Shown piece after piece: positions 8,047-16,575 of a DNA stretch of 40,494 nt. Source of the stretch: JBKJUK01 sp046590705. GTDB taxonomy: Bacteria; Acidobacteriota; Thermoanaerobaculia; Gp7-AA8. A program made the translations under genes and the position numbers. Position 1 is the stretch's first letter. Each line of letters opens with the position of its first letter. The stretch spans positions 1 through 40,494 of the forward strand of contig JBKJUK010000117.1 in assembly GCA_046590705.1 (NCBI GenBank), given 5' to 3'. The notes below the pieces were generated by a model, which was given only the letters and a program-made list of their open reading frames with translations, was not told the DNA's origin and searched no databases.

Positions 8047-9170
8047 AACCTGTTCTTCCCGGCTCCATCATCGGCGTGCTGGGCAGCGGACAGCTGGGCC
8101 GCATGTTCGCCATTGCGGCGCGCCGCATGGGATATCGCGTCCACACCTTCTCGCCCGACAGTGACACGCCGACCGGACAGGTTTCGGATCTGGAAGTTCG
8201 TGGTGCATACGAAGATCTGGATGCCGTGAGAAAGTTTGCGCGCGCAGTAAGCGTGGTGACCTTCGAGTTCGAAAACGTGCCCTTCAAAACAGCGGAAGCT
8301 GCGGCGGAAGTCGTACCGGTCAGGCCAGGCGGGCTGGTCTTACATACGACGCAGCAGCGGCTCCGGGAGAAAAGTTTTTTGCGCACGATTGGAGTCCCAG
8401 TCGCGCCGTTCCAACCGGTGCGCACAGAGCAGGATCTCCGTTCAGCGATCGAGTTCATCGGGACGCCTTCCATCATGAAGACGGCGGCCTTTGGATACGA
8501 CGGAAAGGGTCAGGTGCATCTCGATAGTCGCGACTCCGCCCTCGCCGCATGGAAACAACTCGGCGGTCCCGAAGCAATCCTCGAAGCCAGGATCGACTTC
8601 GAGCGTGAGATTTCTCTGGTCGTCGCACGTGGTGTCGACGGTTCCTTCGTGCACTACGACGTCTTCGAGAATCATCACGTGAATGGAATTCTCGACGTAA
8701 CCTCGACCCCTGCGCGTATTTCTCCCGCGCTCGTACGCGAAGCGGTCGAGATCGGGCGCATCGTGGCCGAGCGACTCGAACTGGTAGGAGTGCTCTGCAT
8801 CGAATTCTTTGTGGATCGCAATGAGCGGCTGCTGGTGAACGAGCTCGCTCCACGCCCCCACAATTCCGGTCATCTCACTTTCGACGCCTCGGTGACCAGT
8901 CAGTTCGAGCAGCAGTTACGCGCTGTCTGCGCGCTGCCACTGGGCTCGACCGAGATGTTGAGACCGGCGGCCATGGCCAACCTTCTCGGGGATCTCTGGC
9001 AGAAGGGAGAGCCCGGCTGGGCGGCGGCCTGCGTGAATCCAAATCTCAAGGTGCATCTCTACGGAAAAGAGGAACCTCGGCCCGGGAGAAAGATGGGACA
9101 CCTGACAGTCCTTGCCAGTAACGCAGAGGACGCCCGCCGAGAAGTGATCGCAGCGAGGCAGCGGCTGTAG
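8043..9170 (+). CDS. purK: N5-carboxyaminoimidazole ribonucleotide synthase PurK
   Basis: A 375-residue ATP-grasp enzyme that carboxylates AIR to N5-CAIR using ATP and bicarbonate, supplying PurE. The Rossmann-like start GSIIGVLGSGQLGRMFAIAARRMGY, VVTFEFENVP, the ATP-grasp segment MKTAAFGYDGKGQ, and the metal/ATP site VNELAPRPHNSGHLTFDA are all present. Length is normal. The TAG stop (9168-9170) is followed with no gap by a CACAGGC palindromic repeat (the next bases are TGGAGCACAGG), which may act as the 3' mRNA structure. Confidence 0.97.
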   Translation: MKPVLPGSIIGVLGSGQLGRMFAIAARRMGYRVHTFSPDSDTPTGQVSDLEVRGAYEDLDAVRKFARAVSVVTFEFENVPFKTAEAAAEVVPVRPGGLVLHTTQQRLREKSFLRTIGVPVAPFQPVRTEQDLRSAIEFIGTPSIMKTAAFGYDGKGQVHLDSRDSALAAWKQLGGPEAILEARIDFEREISLVVARGVDGSFVHYDVFENHHVNGILDVTSTPARISPALVREAVEIGRIVAERLELVGVLCIEFFVDRNERLLVNELAPRPHNSGHLTFDASVTSQFEQQLRAVCALPLGSTEMLRPAAMANLLGDLWQKGEPGWAAACVNPNLKVHLYGKEEPRPGRKMGHLTVLASNAEDARREVIAARQRL

Positions 9171-9173
9171 TGG

Positions 9174-9406
9174 AGCACAGGCAATCCTGCCTGTGGCGCG
9201 AGCATGGTGATCTATGCCCTGGTCTTTTCGAGAGTTGGTCCCGTCACAGGCAAGATTGCCTGTGCTCCACAATCTGCCCGTGAGTTTCCGGCGAATCAGC
9301 TCCTGTATGGCACAGGCAATCCTGCCTGTGGGGCGGCATGGTGATCTATGCCCTGGTCTTTTCGAGAGTTGGTCCCGTCACAGGCAAGATTGCCTGTGCT
9401 CCACAG
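9174..9406. repeat. Two direct copies of a palindrome-bounded unit
   Basis: Two nearly identical units of about 98 bp, 9174-9272 and 9308-9406, offset 134 bp. Each contains a left palindrome (9176-9195; 9311-9330), a shared core beginning CATGGTGATCTATGCCCTGG (9203; 9337) and a right palindrome (9245-9264; 9379-9398) with AAG in place of AGG in its centre. They fill the gap between the convergent purK and the propeller-protein gene. The core differs from that in the longer elements elsewhere. Confidence 0.9.
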
Positions 9407-9423
9407 TTTCGCACGCGCCTCGC

Positions 9424-12195
9424 CTACGGGCGTGCGCCGCGTTTTCTCACGGGTGCTACGAATGGATCGGTGGTCCACTGCTCGATGGAGTGCTCGGTGA
9501 TGAAGTACTGCGTTCCCGGTACTGATTCCAGAGAGCGCACTGCAGACGGACCGGCAAGACTGCGCACGAACGACAGCGCTCCGCTTGCGCCGATCATGTA
9601 GAGCTGCGGGTCGAAGGCTCGTCCTGCGATTACCGCGCAGTTTCCGTCGACGCGGATCTTCTGATCGACGAAGCTGGTTCTGCCAGTGGGATCAAACGAG
9701 TAAGGCGTAAGCGATTCGCTCACCTTCGTCAGCGAGGCCTCGCTGTAAGCAAGCACGGTCTCGCCGACAGTGAACAGCAGCGAACGGGCGCTGTCATATG
9801 CAACTGAAACAGGCAGTCTGCGCACGGTCGAGGCTTCGTCCACCGCTCTCGAAAGTACCAGCGCAGGCGTGCCGCCGCTAAGGTCGTAGATGCGAATTTC
9901 GGCAGGGAGATCGAAGAGCGCGTACAGTCTTGCTCCACGTGCAACAGCATCGACCATTCCGCCAGGGAGTGACGAGATCTGCCGCATCGAGTCGCGTGCG
10001 TCAATGACCAGAGTTCTTTTCTCGCAATTCCCGCTGAGGCAGCCGCGCGAAATGGATGCGAAGAGCGTTTTCCCCGCGGAGAAGAGATCGAGGGCCACCA
10101 GATCAGATCCAGCGCCTTCCTCCAGTTGCAGTTCTCCTTTCGCAGTCCCATCTGCAGAGAACCGCAGCAGACGACCGGAGGTGGAGAGCGCCACCACGTC
10201 GCTTCCTGCTGTGGCGATGTCGACGATGGTCGCGCTGGTGGTGATTCTCGTCTTCGAGGTAAGGCCCGATCCTCCGGTCGTGTAGGCGTCGATGGCGCGC
10301 CCGTCCACCGCGAAGAAGTTGCCGTTGCCCAGCGCGGTCTCGGTGTAGAACCGGTTGGAATCCAGCGAATGCGCGATCGCCGGCTGGGTCCCGGTAGCCT
10401 TCAGCAGAATCGAGGTGACTCCGTCCGCAGTCGCGAGCGAAAGGACGTTTCCTGTCGCCGAGGCGTGGATGCTTCTGGCCTCGGAAGGAAGATTGAACTC
10501 TTTGAGAAGTGTGGCTGAAGCGAGATCAAAGATCTGCACCCGCTCGGTGCCTGCCACCGCGAGAGTGTTGTCGGTGAGCTGCAGATCGCGCACGAGAAAA
10601 CGGTTAGAGTTCGTAAGCAGGCGGGTTGCACCCGTTGAAAGCGTTACCAGCGAAATGCCGCGGAACGTTGAAACGGCAGCGAGTCCGGCACTGTTCAGAC
10701 TGACTCCGCTGGTCGCCGAACCTTCGAGCCTGGTGATTGCTGGAGCCGCTGCCAGATCTCCCGACGCGAAATAGCGCAGAGTGGTCGAACCGTCATCGAG
10801 AAGATCGACCAGAACGACCGCGTTACCTGCGCGCGCCACGAATCTCGTCTTCATGTCCGCAATCTGAAGCTGACCTGGCGCGCCTCCCGACACACTGGCG
10901 GACCAGATGCTGCGATCCTCCAGAACCGCGATGACGTTCGCTCCCAGCAGAATCGCGGACGTCACCGACGATCGAAAGTTGATCGTGGCGAGGGCTGCCG
11001 GCTGAATCATATTCAGGTCCCACACCGTGGCTTGCGCCGCTGCAGAAGTGAGCAGCCTGCTCGAGGAGACATCGTGAACGATCGAGCGTCGCGTGAGATC
11101 CCATTCTGACCGCTGAAAAATTATTCCGCTGCCGTCCTGCGAAAATCGACGAATCCCTCCTGACTCCAGAGCTGCGAACACCTCGGAGTCCGTCGAGACG
11201 ATCGAGGTTGTTGCACCACCCAATGTCGCACGAAGAGCGAAAGGAGATTTGAAATTCTCGGTGGTGTAGGTAACGATCCCGCTGTCGCCAGCGGCCGCAT
11301 AAAGGCGGCCGGGAAATCCAGTAAGCGCCACGATGCGATTGACTGATCCTGATGACGACGGAACGCCGCTCTCGAATAGAACGACCGGTCTTGCCGCGTC
11401 GGTCAGATCGAGCGCGCGGAGACGTCGATCGGCTCCTGCCAGCCAGGCCGACTCACCACTCAGCGGAAAGAAGGACGCTGCTCCGATCGTGGGGAGTGAA
11501 GCGGTTCTGGTCGCGGAAGCACCAGCACCCGTGAATATCTCTGACTGCTGTCCATCGGACACCAGAAGTCGCGTTGGAAGCGCATGAACATAAAGGGATC
11601 GCGGAAGCGAGTTGAAACTGCCGACCCGTTGCGGCAGAGCCGCTACTGCGATCGAGTAAACCTCAACTGAGGCGTCGCCGTCGGCGGCGTAAAGCTCGGC
11701 TCCTGCCCGCGCCAGCGAATTCGCCGATCCCGTGCTGGTCGACAGTCGATTGGCGACCACCGGACTCTCGGGCGAGAGGAGATCGAACTGCACGATGCCG
11801 GTTGTGGTGGCTGCATACAGGTAGGGTGCCGCCAGGAGAAGATCATTGACCAGACCTCCCGCCTCGACCTGCCGTACGACCCTGAGCGGAAGCTCACGTC
11901 TGACGACGAAGATCGTCGAACCACTGGCCACGTAGGCCACTCTGTTATTCACGCGCACCTTGGTGGTCGCACCGTTGAGCGGGATGCTGCTGAGGAGTCG
12001 CGGTTCGACGTCGCGCCGATCGTAAAGCGCGAGGCCGTACGACGTCGCGGCCCAGAGGTCGTCACCTTCGAGTTGCAGATCGAGTGCAGTGGAACGGAAT
12101 TGTGCAGAAGCCACGGCGCGGTAATCGCACTGGGCGGAGAGTCGAATCGGGAGGGAGAACAAAAGCGCCAGCAAGCCGAGTGAACGAAGGACCAT
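9424..12195 (-). CDS. Large exported propeller-like protein of unknown function
   Basis: A 923-residue protein with a signal peptide (MVLRSLGLLALLFSLPIRLSAQ, cleavage likely after SAQ). The rest is almost entirely short beta-strand-like repeats of 40-50 residues with patterns such as 'LYAAAGDSGIVTYTTENF', 'VQIFDLASATLLKEFNLPSEARSIHAS' and 'RLYALFDLPAEIRIYDLSGGTPALVLSRAV'. This is the style of LVIVD/WD40-like beta-propellers, probably two or more propellers in tandem. There are few cysteines and no membrane helix after the signal, so a periplasmic or secreted place is likely. No catalytic motif was recognised. It stands alone between repeat-filled gaps and is convergent with purK. Function unknown; a binding scaffold is the usual role of such folds. 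Confidence 0.85.
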   Translation of the reverse strand: MVLRSLGLLALLFSLPIRLSAQCDYRAVASAQFRSTALDLQLEGDDLWAATSYGLALYDRRDVEPRLLSSIPLNGATTKVRVNNRVAYVASGSTIFVVRRELPLRVVRQVEAGGLVNDLLLAAPYLYAATTTGIVQFDLLSPESPVVANRLSTSTGSANSLARAGAELYAADGDASVEVYSIAVAALPQRVGSFNSLPRSLYVHALPTRLLVSDGQQSEIFTGAGASATRTASLPTIGAASFFPLSGESAWLAGADRRLRALDLTDAARPVVLFESGVPSSSGSVNRIVALTGFPGRLYAAAGDSGIVTYTTENFKSPFALRATLGGATTSIVSTDSEVFAALESGGIRRFSQDGSGIIFQRSEWDLTRRSIVHDVSSSRLLTSAAAQATVWDLNMIQPAALATINFRSSVTSAILLGANVIAVLEDRSIWSASVSGGAPGQLQIADMKTRFVARAGNAVVLVDLLDDGSTTLRYFASGDLAAAPAITRLEGSATSGVSLNSAGLAAVSTFRGISLVTLSTGATRLLTNSNRFLVRDLQLTDNTLAVAGTERVQIFDLASATLLKEFNLPSEARSIHASATGNVLSLATADGVTSILLKATGTQPAIAHSLDSNRFYTETALGNGNFFAVDGRAIDAYTTGGSGLTSKTRITTSATIVDIATAGSDVVALSTSGRLLRFSADGTAKGELQLEEGAGSDLVALDLFSAGKTLFASISRGCLSGNCEKRTLVIDARDSMRQISSLPGGMVDAVARGARLYALFDLPAEIRIYDLSGGTPALVLSRAVDEASTVRRLPVSVAYDSARSLLFTVGETVLAYSEASLTKVSESLTPYSFDPTGRTSFVDQKIRVDGNCAVIAGRAFDPQLYMIGASGALSFVRSLAGPSAVRSLESVPGTQYFITEHSIEQWTTDPFVAPVRKRGARP

Positions 12196-12250
12196 TGGCT
12201 CATTTTATTCGTAGTTCCCCCGGAACGCACAATGTGCGGGGCGCGGAGAG

Positions 12251-12353
12251 GGTTGCGACTGAGAAATCTACGCGAAAGAGTATCCCTCTCATTCAAAGCG
12301 CGGTCCCTGCGCGTAGATCCCTCGCACCCACCCGCGCCGCCGCTCGGGATGAC
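12251..12353. repeat. GTCATTCCGA-type element, partial copy
   Basis: Begins GCGACTGAGAAATCTACGC, carries the internal inverted partner GCGTAGATCCCTCG (12311-12324) and ends with the terminus TCGGGATGAC (12344-12353). Its left GTCATTCCGA terminus is not recognisable. It lies directly before a second, more complete copy. Confidence 0.8.
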
Positions 12354-12377
12354 GGCCCGTCCGTGCTGTTCAGCGAT

Positions 12378-12527
12378 GTCATTCCGAAGGAGCACGCAAC
12401 AAACGGTCAGGAAGCCGAGTCAGGCTGCGACTGAGGAATCTACGCAAAAGGGTCGCGCTCACAATTCAAAGCGCGGTCCCTGCGCGTGATCCCTCGGCAC
12501 CCACCGCATCCCACAGTTCGGGATGGC
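12378..12527. repeat. GTCATTCCGA-type element
   Basis: Left end GTCATTCCGA (12378-12387), internal arm CTGAGGAATCTACGC (12431-12445), core with AATTCAAAGCGCGGTCCCTG, second arm with GATCCCTCG, right end TTCGGGATGGC (about 12517-12527). About 150 bp. It is a direct copy of the element at 12251-12353 and close to the one at 20053-20203. Together the two copies occupy most of the 356-bp gap between the propeller gene and mutY; nothing else was seen there. Confidence 0.85.
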
Positions 12528-12551
12528 GGCTCTCCTGCGCCGCGCAGCGCA

Positions 12552-13637
12552 TCACCTCGAACGAACCAGCCTCACCGCTTTCTCCACGTAAGAAGGATGT
12601 GCGTATGAAGCCAGCTCGCTCTCTCTGATCCAGATCCCCTCATAATGTCCGTCGGCGACTTCATTCTCGTTCCAGCGACTCGAATGAACCTCGAACTCGA
12701 TCTGCCTGTTGGTGATGGTGTGCTGAAAGCTGCCAATCCGTGCTGAACTGACGAGAGCGAGTCCCTTACCAAACAGCGGATTGTCGCTGTAGGGAAGGTG
12801 ATACATCCCGTGCATCAAGGCCCCTGGCTCACGGACCAGCAGCACCCTTCCACTCTCGTCCTCGATCCAGAAGATCGGAACGGTCATCTCGCGCATCTTC
12901 TGCCGTGCTCGTAGGCGGGGAATCTGGTCGGTGAGGTTCTCCGCCGCAGCGCCGCAAAGCTGGCGGACAGGGCACTCACCGCAACGAGGCTGGCGCGGCC
13001 GGCAGATCAGCGCGCCGAGCTCCATGAGTGATTGATTGAGCATCCGCGGAGATTTCGCCGCGCTGACCAGCGCTGCTGAAATTCTCCACTGCTCCGCGAT
13101 GAGCTGGCGATTTCCAAACGGTGCATCCAGAAGGAAGAGTCGCGCGAGAACGCGCGCTACATTCCCATCGACGATCGGCGCGGGGAGATTGAATGCGATC
13201 GACGAAATGGCGCCTGCGGTGTAGCGACCGATACCAGAAATCTTTTCGAGTGAAACAACATCCGGAGGCAGGAGTCCGGCGTGCTGGCGCACCACCTCCC
13301 GGCTTCCCTGCAGCAGCATACGAGCCCTGCGGTAATAGCCGAGTCCGGACCATGCCGCCAGAACCTCATCCTCCTGCGCACCAGCTAACGCAACTGCATT
13401 CGGAAAACGCCTCATGAATTCGACGAAACGGTCAACGACCACATCCACCCGCGTCTGCTGCAGCATGATTTCCGAGACCCAGATTGCGTAAGGCTCGTAC
13501 TGCTCGCGCCATGGAAGCACGCGCTGCGCGCTGATGAACCACCGCTCGAGCGATGCGGACAGGAAAACATAATTCCTGTCCGGCTCATCGAGATTCAGCA
13601 CGGCTTGGGCGGTGGCAGTGCGGGGCATGCGCTGCAT
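12552..13637 (-). CDS. mutY: A/G-specific adenine glycosylase MutY
   Basis: Removes adenine mispaired with 8-oxoguanine in base-excision repair. The 361-residue protein has the HhH-GPD domain with the catalytic glutamate E56 in VSEIMLQQTRVD, the helix-hairpin-helix ISGIGRYTAGAISSIAF (about 133-149) and catalytic aspartate D157 in IVDGNVARVLAR. The 4Fe-4S ligands C212-X6-C219-X2-C222-X5-C228 have exact MutY spacing. The C-terminal part (about 245-361) is the NUDIX-like 8-oxoG recognition domain (VLLVREPGALMHGMYHLP; FQHTITNRQIEFEVH). ATG 13637 is used; the internal ATG four codons later is also possible. It is a single gene flanked by repeats. Confidence 0.96.
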   Translation of the reverse strand: MQRMPRTATAQAVLNLDEPDRNYVFLSASLERWFISAQRVLPWREQYEPYAIWVSEIMLQQTRVDVVVDRFVEFMRRFPNAVALAGAQEDEVLAAWSGLGYYRRARMLLQGSREVVRQHAGLLPPDVVSLEKISGIGRYTAGAISSIAFNLPAPIVDGNVARVLARLFLLDAPFGNRQLIAEQWRISAALVSAAKSPRMLNQSLMELGALICRPRQPRCGECPVRQLCGAAAENLTDQIPRLRARQKMREMTVPIFWIEDESGRVLLVREPGALMHGMYHLPYSDNPLFGKGLALVSSARIGSFQHTITNRQIEFEVHSSRWNENEVADGHYEGIWIRESELASYAHPSYVEKAVRLVRSR

Positions 13638-13680
13638 ATCATAAGCGCCACGACAGACCGGGAACCGGAAGCGTGTGGAG

Positions 13681-13855
13681 CACAGGCAATCCTGCCTGTG
13701 ACGCGGTAAAGTAAGTTGTTCACCTTCTCGAGTACCACGTACGTCGGATCAGAGTTTCGCCGACAGAGACAATGCCTGCTCTCGGGCTCTCGGGCTCTCG
13801 GAACAGAGCCATTCCTCGAACTCAGTGCTCCGCGTCACAGGCAGGATTGCCTGTG
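13681..13855. repeat. Inverted pair of the CACAGGC palindrome, full element
   Basis: Left palindrome 13681-13700 and right palindrome 13836-13855, about 175 bp overall. The left subterminal block GCGGTAAAGTAAGTTG and right block CTCGAACTCAGTGCTCCGCG match those of 5757-5916 in the same orientation. The centre is different and contains the small direct repeat TCTCGGGC (around 13782-13800). Within this 305-bp gap only this element and a terminator (13895-13922) were seen. Confidence 0.85.
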
Positions 13856-13894
13856 CTCCACACCTCTCGGTCGCATGCACAATGTCCAAACTAC

Positions 13895-13922
13895 AAAAGG
13901 CCGCCCTTCCGGGCGGCCTTTT
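13895..13922 (-). terminator. Rho-independent terminator for the S9 peptidase gene
   Basis: A perfect stem GGCCGCCC with loop TTCC and partner GGGCGGCC, flanked by AAAA and TTTT, so it can work in both directions. It lies 21 bases after the stop of the minus-strand S9 peptidase gene. Confidence 0.9.
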
Positions 13923-13942
13923 CGTTCTCGTTGAATCACGAC

Positions 13943-15973
13943 CTACTTCAAGAAGCGATCGAACCAACCCTGCACAGTCGAATACCAGAGCTGTGAATTC
14001 TGTGGCTTGGAGATCCAGTGTCCTTCATCGGGAAAATAGAGGAACTTCGACGGAACTCCCCGACGCTGCAGCGCCGTGAACAGCTGCATCCCCTCGCCTA
14101 CAGGTACGCGGTAATCGAGTTCGCCATGAATGACCAGGGTCGGAGTCTTGAAGTTCTTCGCGAAACGATGTGGCGACCATTTCGTGTACTGCTCCGGATT
14201 GTCCCAGGGATTTCCTTTGAACTCCCACTCAGTGAACCAGAGTTCTTCGGTCACGCCATACATCGACTCCAGGTTGTAGACACCCGCATGTGAAACCAGC
14301 GTCTTGAAGCGGTCGCTGTGCCCCAGAATCCAGTTCACCATGTAGCCGCCGTACGATCCGCCCGCAGCTCCGATGCGCGAGCCGTCCACGAAGGGCATTG
14401 CAGCAAGTCGATCGACTCCATTCATCAGATCGGTGTAGACCTTCCCGGCCCAGTCACCGGAGATTTCTTCGGTGAACTTCTGCCCGTAACCGGTCGAACC
14501 GCGCGGGTTGGGCATCATCACCACATAGCCGCCTGCCGCGAACATCTGCGCATTCCACCGGTAACCCCAGCTGTCGTTCCAGGCTCCCTGCGGTCCGCCA
14601 TGAATAAGGAAAATAGCTGGATACTTTTTCGTGTAGTCGAAATTCGGCGGCTTCACCATCAGAGCCTGAACTCGCGTACCGCCTGCACCTTCGTACCAGA
14701 GATCGGAGACTTCACCGAGAACCAGTTCTTTCAGTCGTGCGTCGTTTTCGTGAGTGAGCTGGGTCGCGGCGCCTCGGCCGTTCATTCGCGCGATCGAATA
14801 GATTTCCGCCGGCTGGGAGAGGGTCGAGCGCTGGAAGTACAGTGTCTTTCCGTCCCGGCTGAGTTCAACGGCATCGGCGACACCATTGCCGTAAATCTTC
14901 GTGACCCGATCGGAGGCAACGTCCAGCTCACGAATCGACGAATTTTTCTCATCGCCGCCGGTGAAGATCAGAGACTTGCTGTCTTGACTCCAGAGCAATG
15001 ACTCCGCGTAGTTGTTGTAGCTCCGCGCGAGTCGCTTCATCTCACCGCTCGCCCGGTTGTAGAGATGAATCTCCCATAAGTCGGATTCGTAACCGGCTCG
15101 CGCCTGTGACCGGAAAGCGATCCACTTTCCGTCCGGCGAATACTTCGGGTTGTCGTCCGCGCCCTTACGGGAAGTGATGCGTTTCGGCTCACCGCCACTG
15201 GTCGGAACGATGAACAGATCGGTGTTCGTGGAGAGGGCCGAATCAGTGTCGGTATTCGCCGAGTAGGCGATTTCCTTCCCATCCGGTGAGACATCCAGAC
15301 TATCGCTGCCACCAACCGAGAACGGCTGAGCGTCGAATTTGCCTGGAGTCAGATTCCGCGCCTTGCCGCTGCCGAGCGGCACGTAGAGCAAGTGCGCTCG
15401 GGTCGTGGGCTGCCAGGCATTCCAGTGACGATAGAGGAGACTATCAATGACCCGGGCCTTCACCGGACTCTTCTCTTCGGCCTCGCTTCTTGCCTTCGTG
15501 CAATCTGGATCGACGCCGCAGTCTTCGTACACATCGGAGACCGCCACGATCGCGTTCTGGCCAGGCACGAACATGTAGGTGCCCACGCCGTTTGACAGGT
15601 CAGTCACCTTGCGCGAAGTCTTCGCTGCAATGTCGTAAAAATACAACTGCTTCGCGCCACCATGAGCGTTCGACAGATACGCGAGAGACTTGCCGTCGGG
15701 CGTCCAGGAAGGCGTGTCGTCCTGGGTCTTCCCTTCGGTCACTTTCTGCGCGGCTCCACCGCTGGCAGGCATGAGGTAGATAGCACTGCGGCGTTTGTTC
15801 GCGCCCAGATCCACCTCGCTCAGGTCATAGGCGATCCACTTGCCATCACGAGAGAGTTCGGGTGTCCCGACTCGTCGCATGGACATGAGGTCATTGAATC
15901 CGATGGGCCGCTGCTGCGCAGCGAGTTCCAGACTGCCAAGTGTGCAAAGTGCAATTGCGAGAAACGTTTTCAT
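13943..15973 (-). CDS. Exported S9-family peptidase (prolyl oligopeptidase fold)
   Basis: A secreted or periplasmic serine peptidase of the DPP/acylaminoacyl-peptidase branch. From ATG 15973 it has 676 residues: a signal peptide (MKTFLAIALCTLGSLELAAQ), a propeller domain of WD40-like/TolB-type blades (for example ELSRDGKWIAYDLSE, PKYSPDGKWIAFRSQ, ELSRDGKTLYFQRS), then the alpha/beta hydrolase domain from about residue 425. The catalytic triad is Ser540 in GGSYGGYM, Asp620 in HGELDYRVP and His652 in DEGHWI. I use 15973 rather than the upstream in-frame start at 16003 because GAGGAG lies just before it and the signal peptide then begins properly. The lipoprotein gene ends 34 bases upstream on the same strand. 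Confidence 0.94.
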   Translation of the reverse strand: MKTFLAIALCTLGSLELAAQQRPIGFNDLMSMRRVGTPELSRDGKWIAYDLSEVDLGANKRRSAIYLMPASGGAAQKVTEGKTQDDTPSWTPDGKSLAYLSNAHGGAKQLYFYDIAAKTSRKVTDLSNGVGTYMFVPGQNAIVAVSDVYEDCGVDPDCTKARSEAEEKSPVKARVIDSLLYRHWNAWQPTTRAHLLYVPLGSGKARNLTPGKFDAQPFSVGGSDSLDVSPDGKEIAYSANTDTDSALSTNTDLFIVPTSGGEPKRITSRKGADDNPKYSPDGKWIAFRSQARAGYESDLWEIHLYNRASGEMKRLARSYNNYAESLLWSQDSKSLIFTGGDEKNSSIRELDVASDRVTKIYGNGVADAVELSRDGKTLYFQRSTLSQPAEIYSIARMNGRGAATQLTHENDARLKELVLGEVSDLWYEGAGGTRVQALMVKPPNFDYTKKYPAIFLIHGGPQGAWNDSWGYRWNAQMFAAGGYVVMMPNPRGSTGYGQKFTEEISGDWAGKVYTDLMNGVDRLAAMPFVDGSRIGAAGGSYGGYMVNWILGHSDRFKTLVSHAGVYNLESMYGVTEELWFTEWEFKGNPWDNPEQYTKWSPHRFAKNFKTPTLVIHGELDYRVPVGEGMQLFTALQRRGVPSKFLYFPDEGHWISKPQNSQLWYSTVQGWFDRFLK

Positions 15974-16007
15974 TCTTCTCCTCACTTCGATGTGTCGGTC
16001 CAAACAG

Positions 16008-16292
16008 TCACTTTCCCATTTTCAACATTTCGGCCCAGATTTCCTGAATTGCGCGCTGATCGCCCCGCGCAATCTTCCGATCGATTTCACTCACGTAGTA
16101 TGCAGGCCGCTGATTGGCAGCGACTCCCGCTCCGCCCTTCGCTCCCGCGGCCTGCTGCCCGCCGATCAGTGATTGCACGACGAGTTCCCGATCCGTGGAT
16201 GACATGCGTTTCCATTCGTCCGCCGATACCTCGAATCGCTGGCATCCAAGAACCAGTAACAACAGCAGGAACACAATGAGAGTCCGCCACAT
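16008..16292 (-). CDS. Small lipoprotein of unknown function
   Basis: A 94-residue protein with a lipoprotein signal: MWRTLIVFLLLLLVLGC, lipobox VLGC with the lipidated cysteine at 17. The mature part is hydrophilic and contains a glycine/alanine stretch (GGQQAAGAKGGAGVAANQRP) and then a helical, charged C-terminus (VSEIDRKIARGDQRAIQEIWAEMLKMGK). No family recognised. It precedes the S9 peptidase gene by 34 bases on the same strand, so co-expression is likely. Confidence 0.75.
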   Translation of the reverse strand: MWRTLIVFLLLLLVLGCQRFEVSADEWKRMSSTDRELVVQSLIGGQQAAGAKGGAGVAANQRPAYYVSEIDRKIARGDQRAIQEIWAEMLKMGK

Positions 16293-16318
16293 TCGAGTGT
16301 CGATTGTAACGCCGCAAC

Positions 16319-16493
16319 GTCATTCCGATGAGCGCAGGAGGCCCGATCGAGCTTGCGAGAGTGATGTGCGAAGAGGAATCTCCGTTCCGCCTCGCGAGGT
16401 CGTCGCTCTACGCCGCGTCCGCGCGGACCGGAGATTCCTCCTCGCATCCAGCGCTGCGACGCGCCAGCGATCACGCCTGCTCGTCGGAATGAC
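16319..16493. repeat. GTCATTCCGA-type element, AATCTCCG subtype
   Basis: Outer ends GTCATTCCGA (16319-16328) and TCGGAATGAC (16484-16493); inner arms GAGGAATCTCCG (16373-16384) and CGGAGATTCCTC (16429-16440). The whole could fold as a two-level hairpin. It is joined to the heptad array at 16530-16571, the same pairing as at 40163-40412 in reverse. The rest of the intergenic gap before the lipoprotein gene shows nothing. Confidence 0.9.
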
Positions 16494-16529
16494 GAGCGGT
16501 GAATCACCGCGGTTCCGCTGCGCCTCTCT

Positions 16530-16571
16530 TTCTTACTTCATCGTTCTGAGTTCTGCTTTCTACGTTCATCA
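16530..16571. repeat. Heptanucleotide tandem array (TTCTNCG type)
   Basis: Six 7-base units: TTCTTAC, TTCATCG, TTCTGAG, TTCTGCT, TTCTACG, TTCATCA. The array ends 4 bases before the stop codon of the minus-strand DUF1573 gene, so it lies in that gene's 3' untranslated region. Confidence 0.85.
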
Positions 16572-16575
16572 TCGA

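Noticed and set aside
9174..9406. Possible CRISPR array
   Set aside because: Repeats are palindromes in alternating orientation with spacers of unequal length and recurring sequence; no cas genes are near.
12084..12489. Plus-strand open frames of 85-116 codons between the propeller gene and mutY
   Set aside because: They run through the antisense of the signal peptide and the two GTCATTCCGA-type repeats; the composition is arginine/serine rich and unlike a protein.
14318..15001. 227-codon plus-strand frame
   Set aside because: Antisense shadow of the S9 peptidase gene with no signal or motif.
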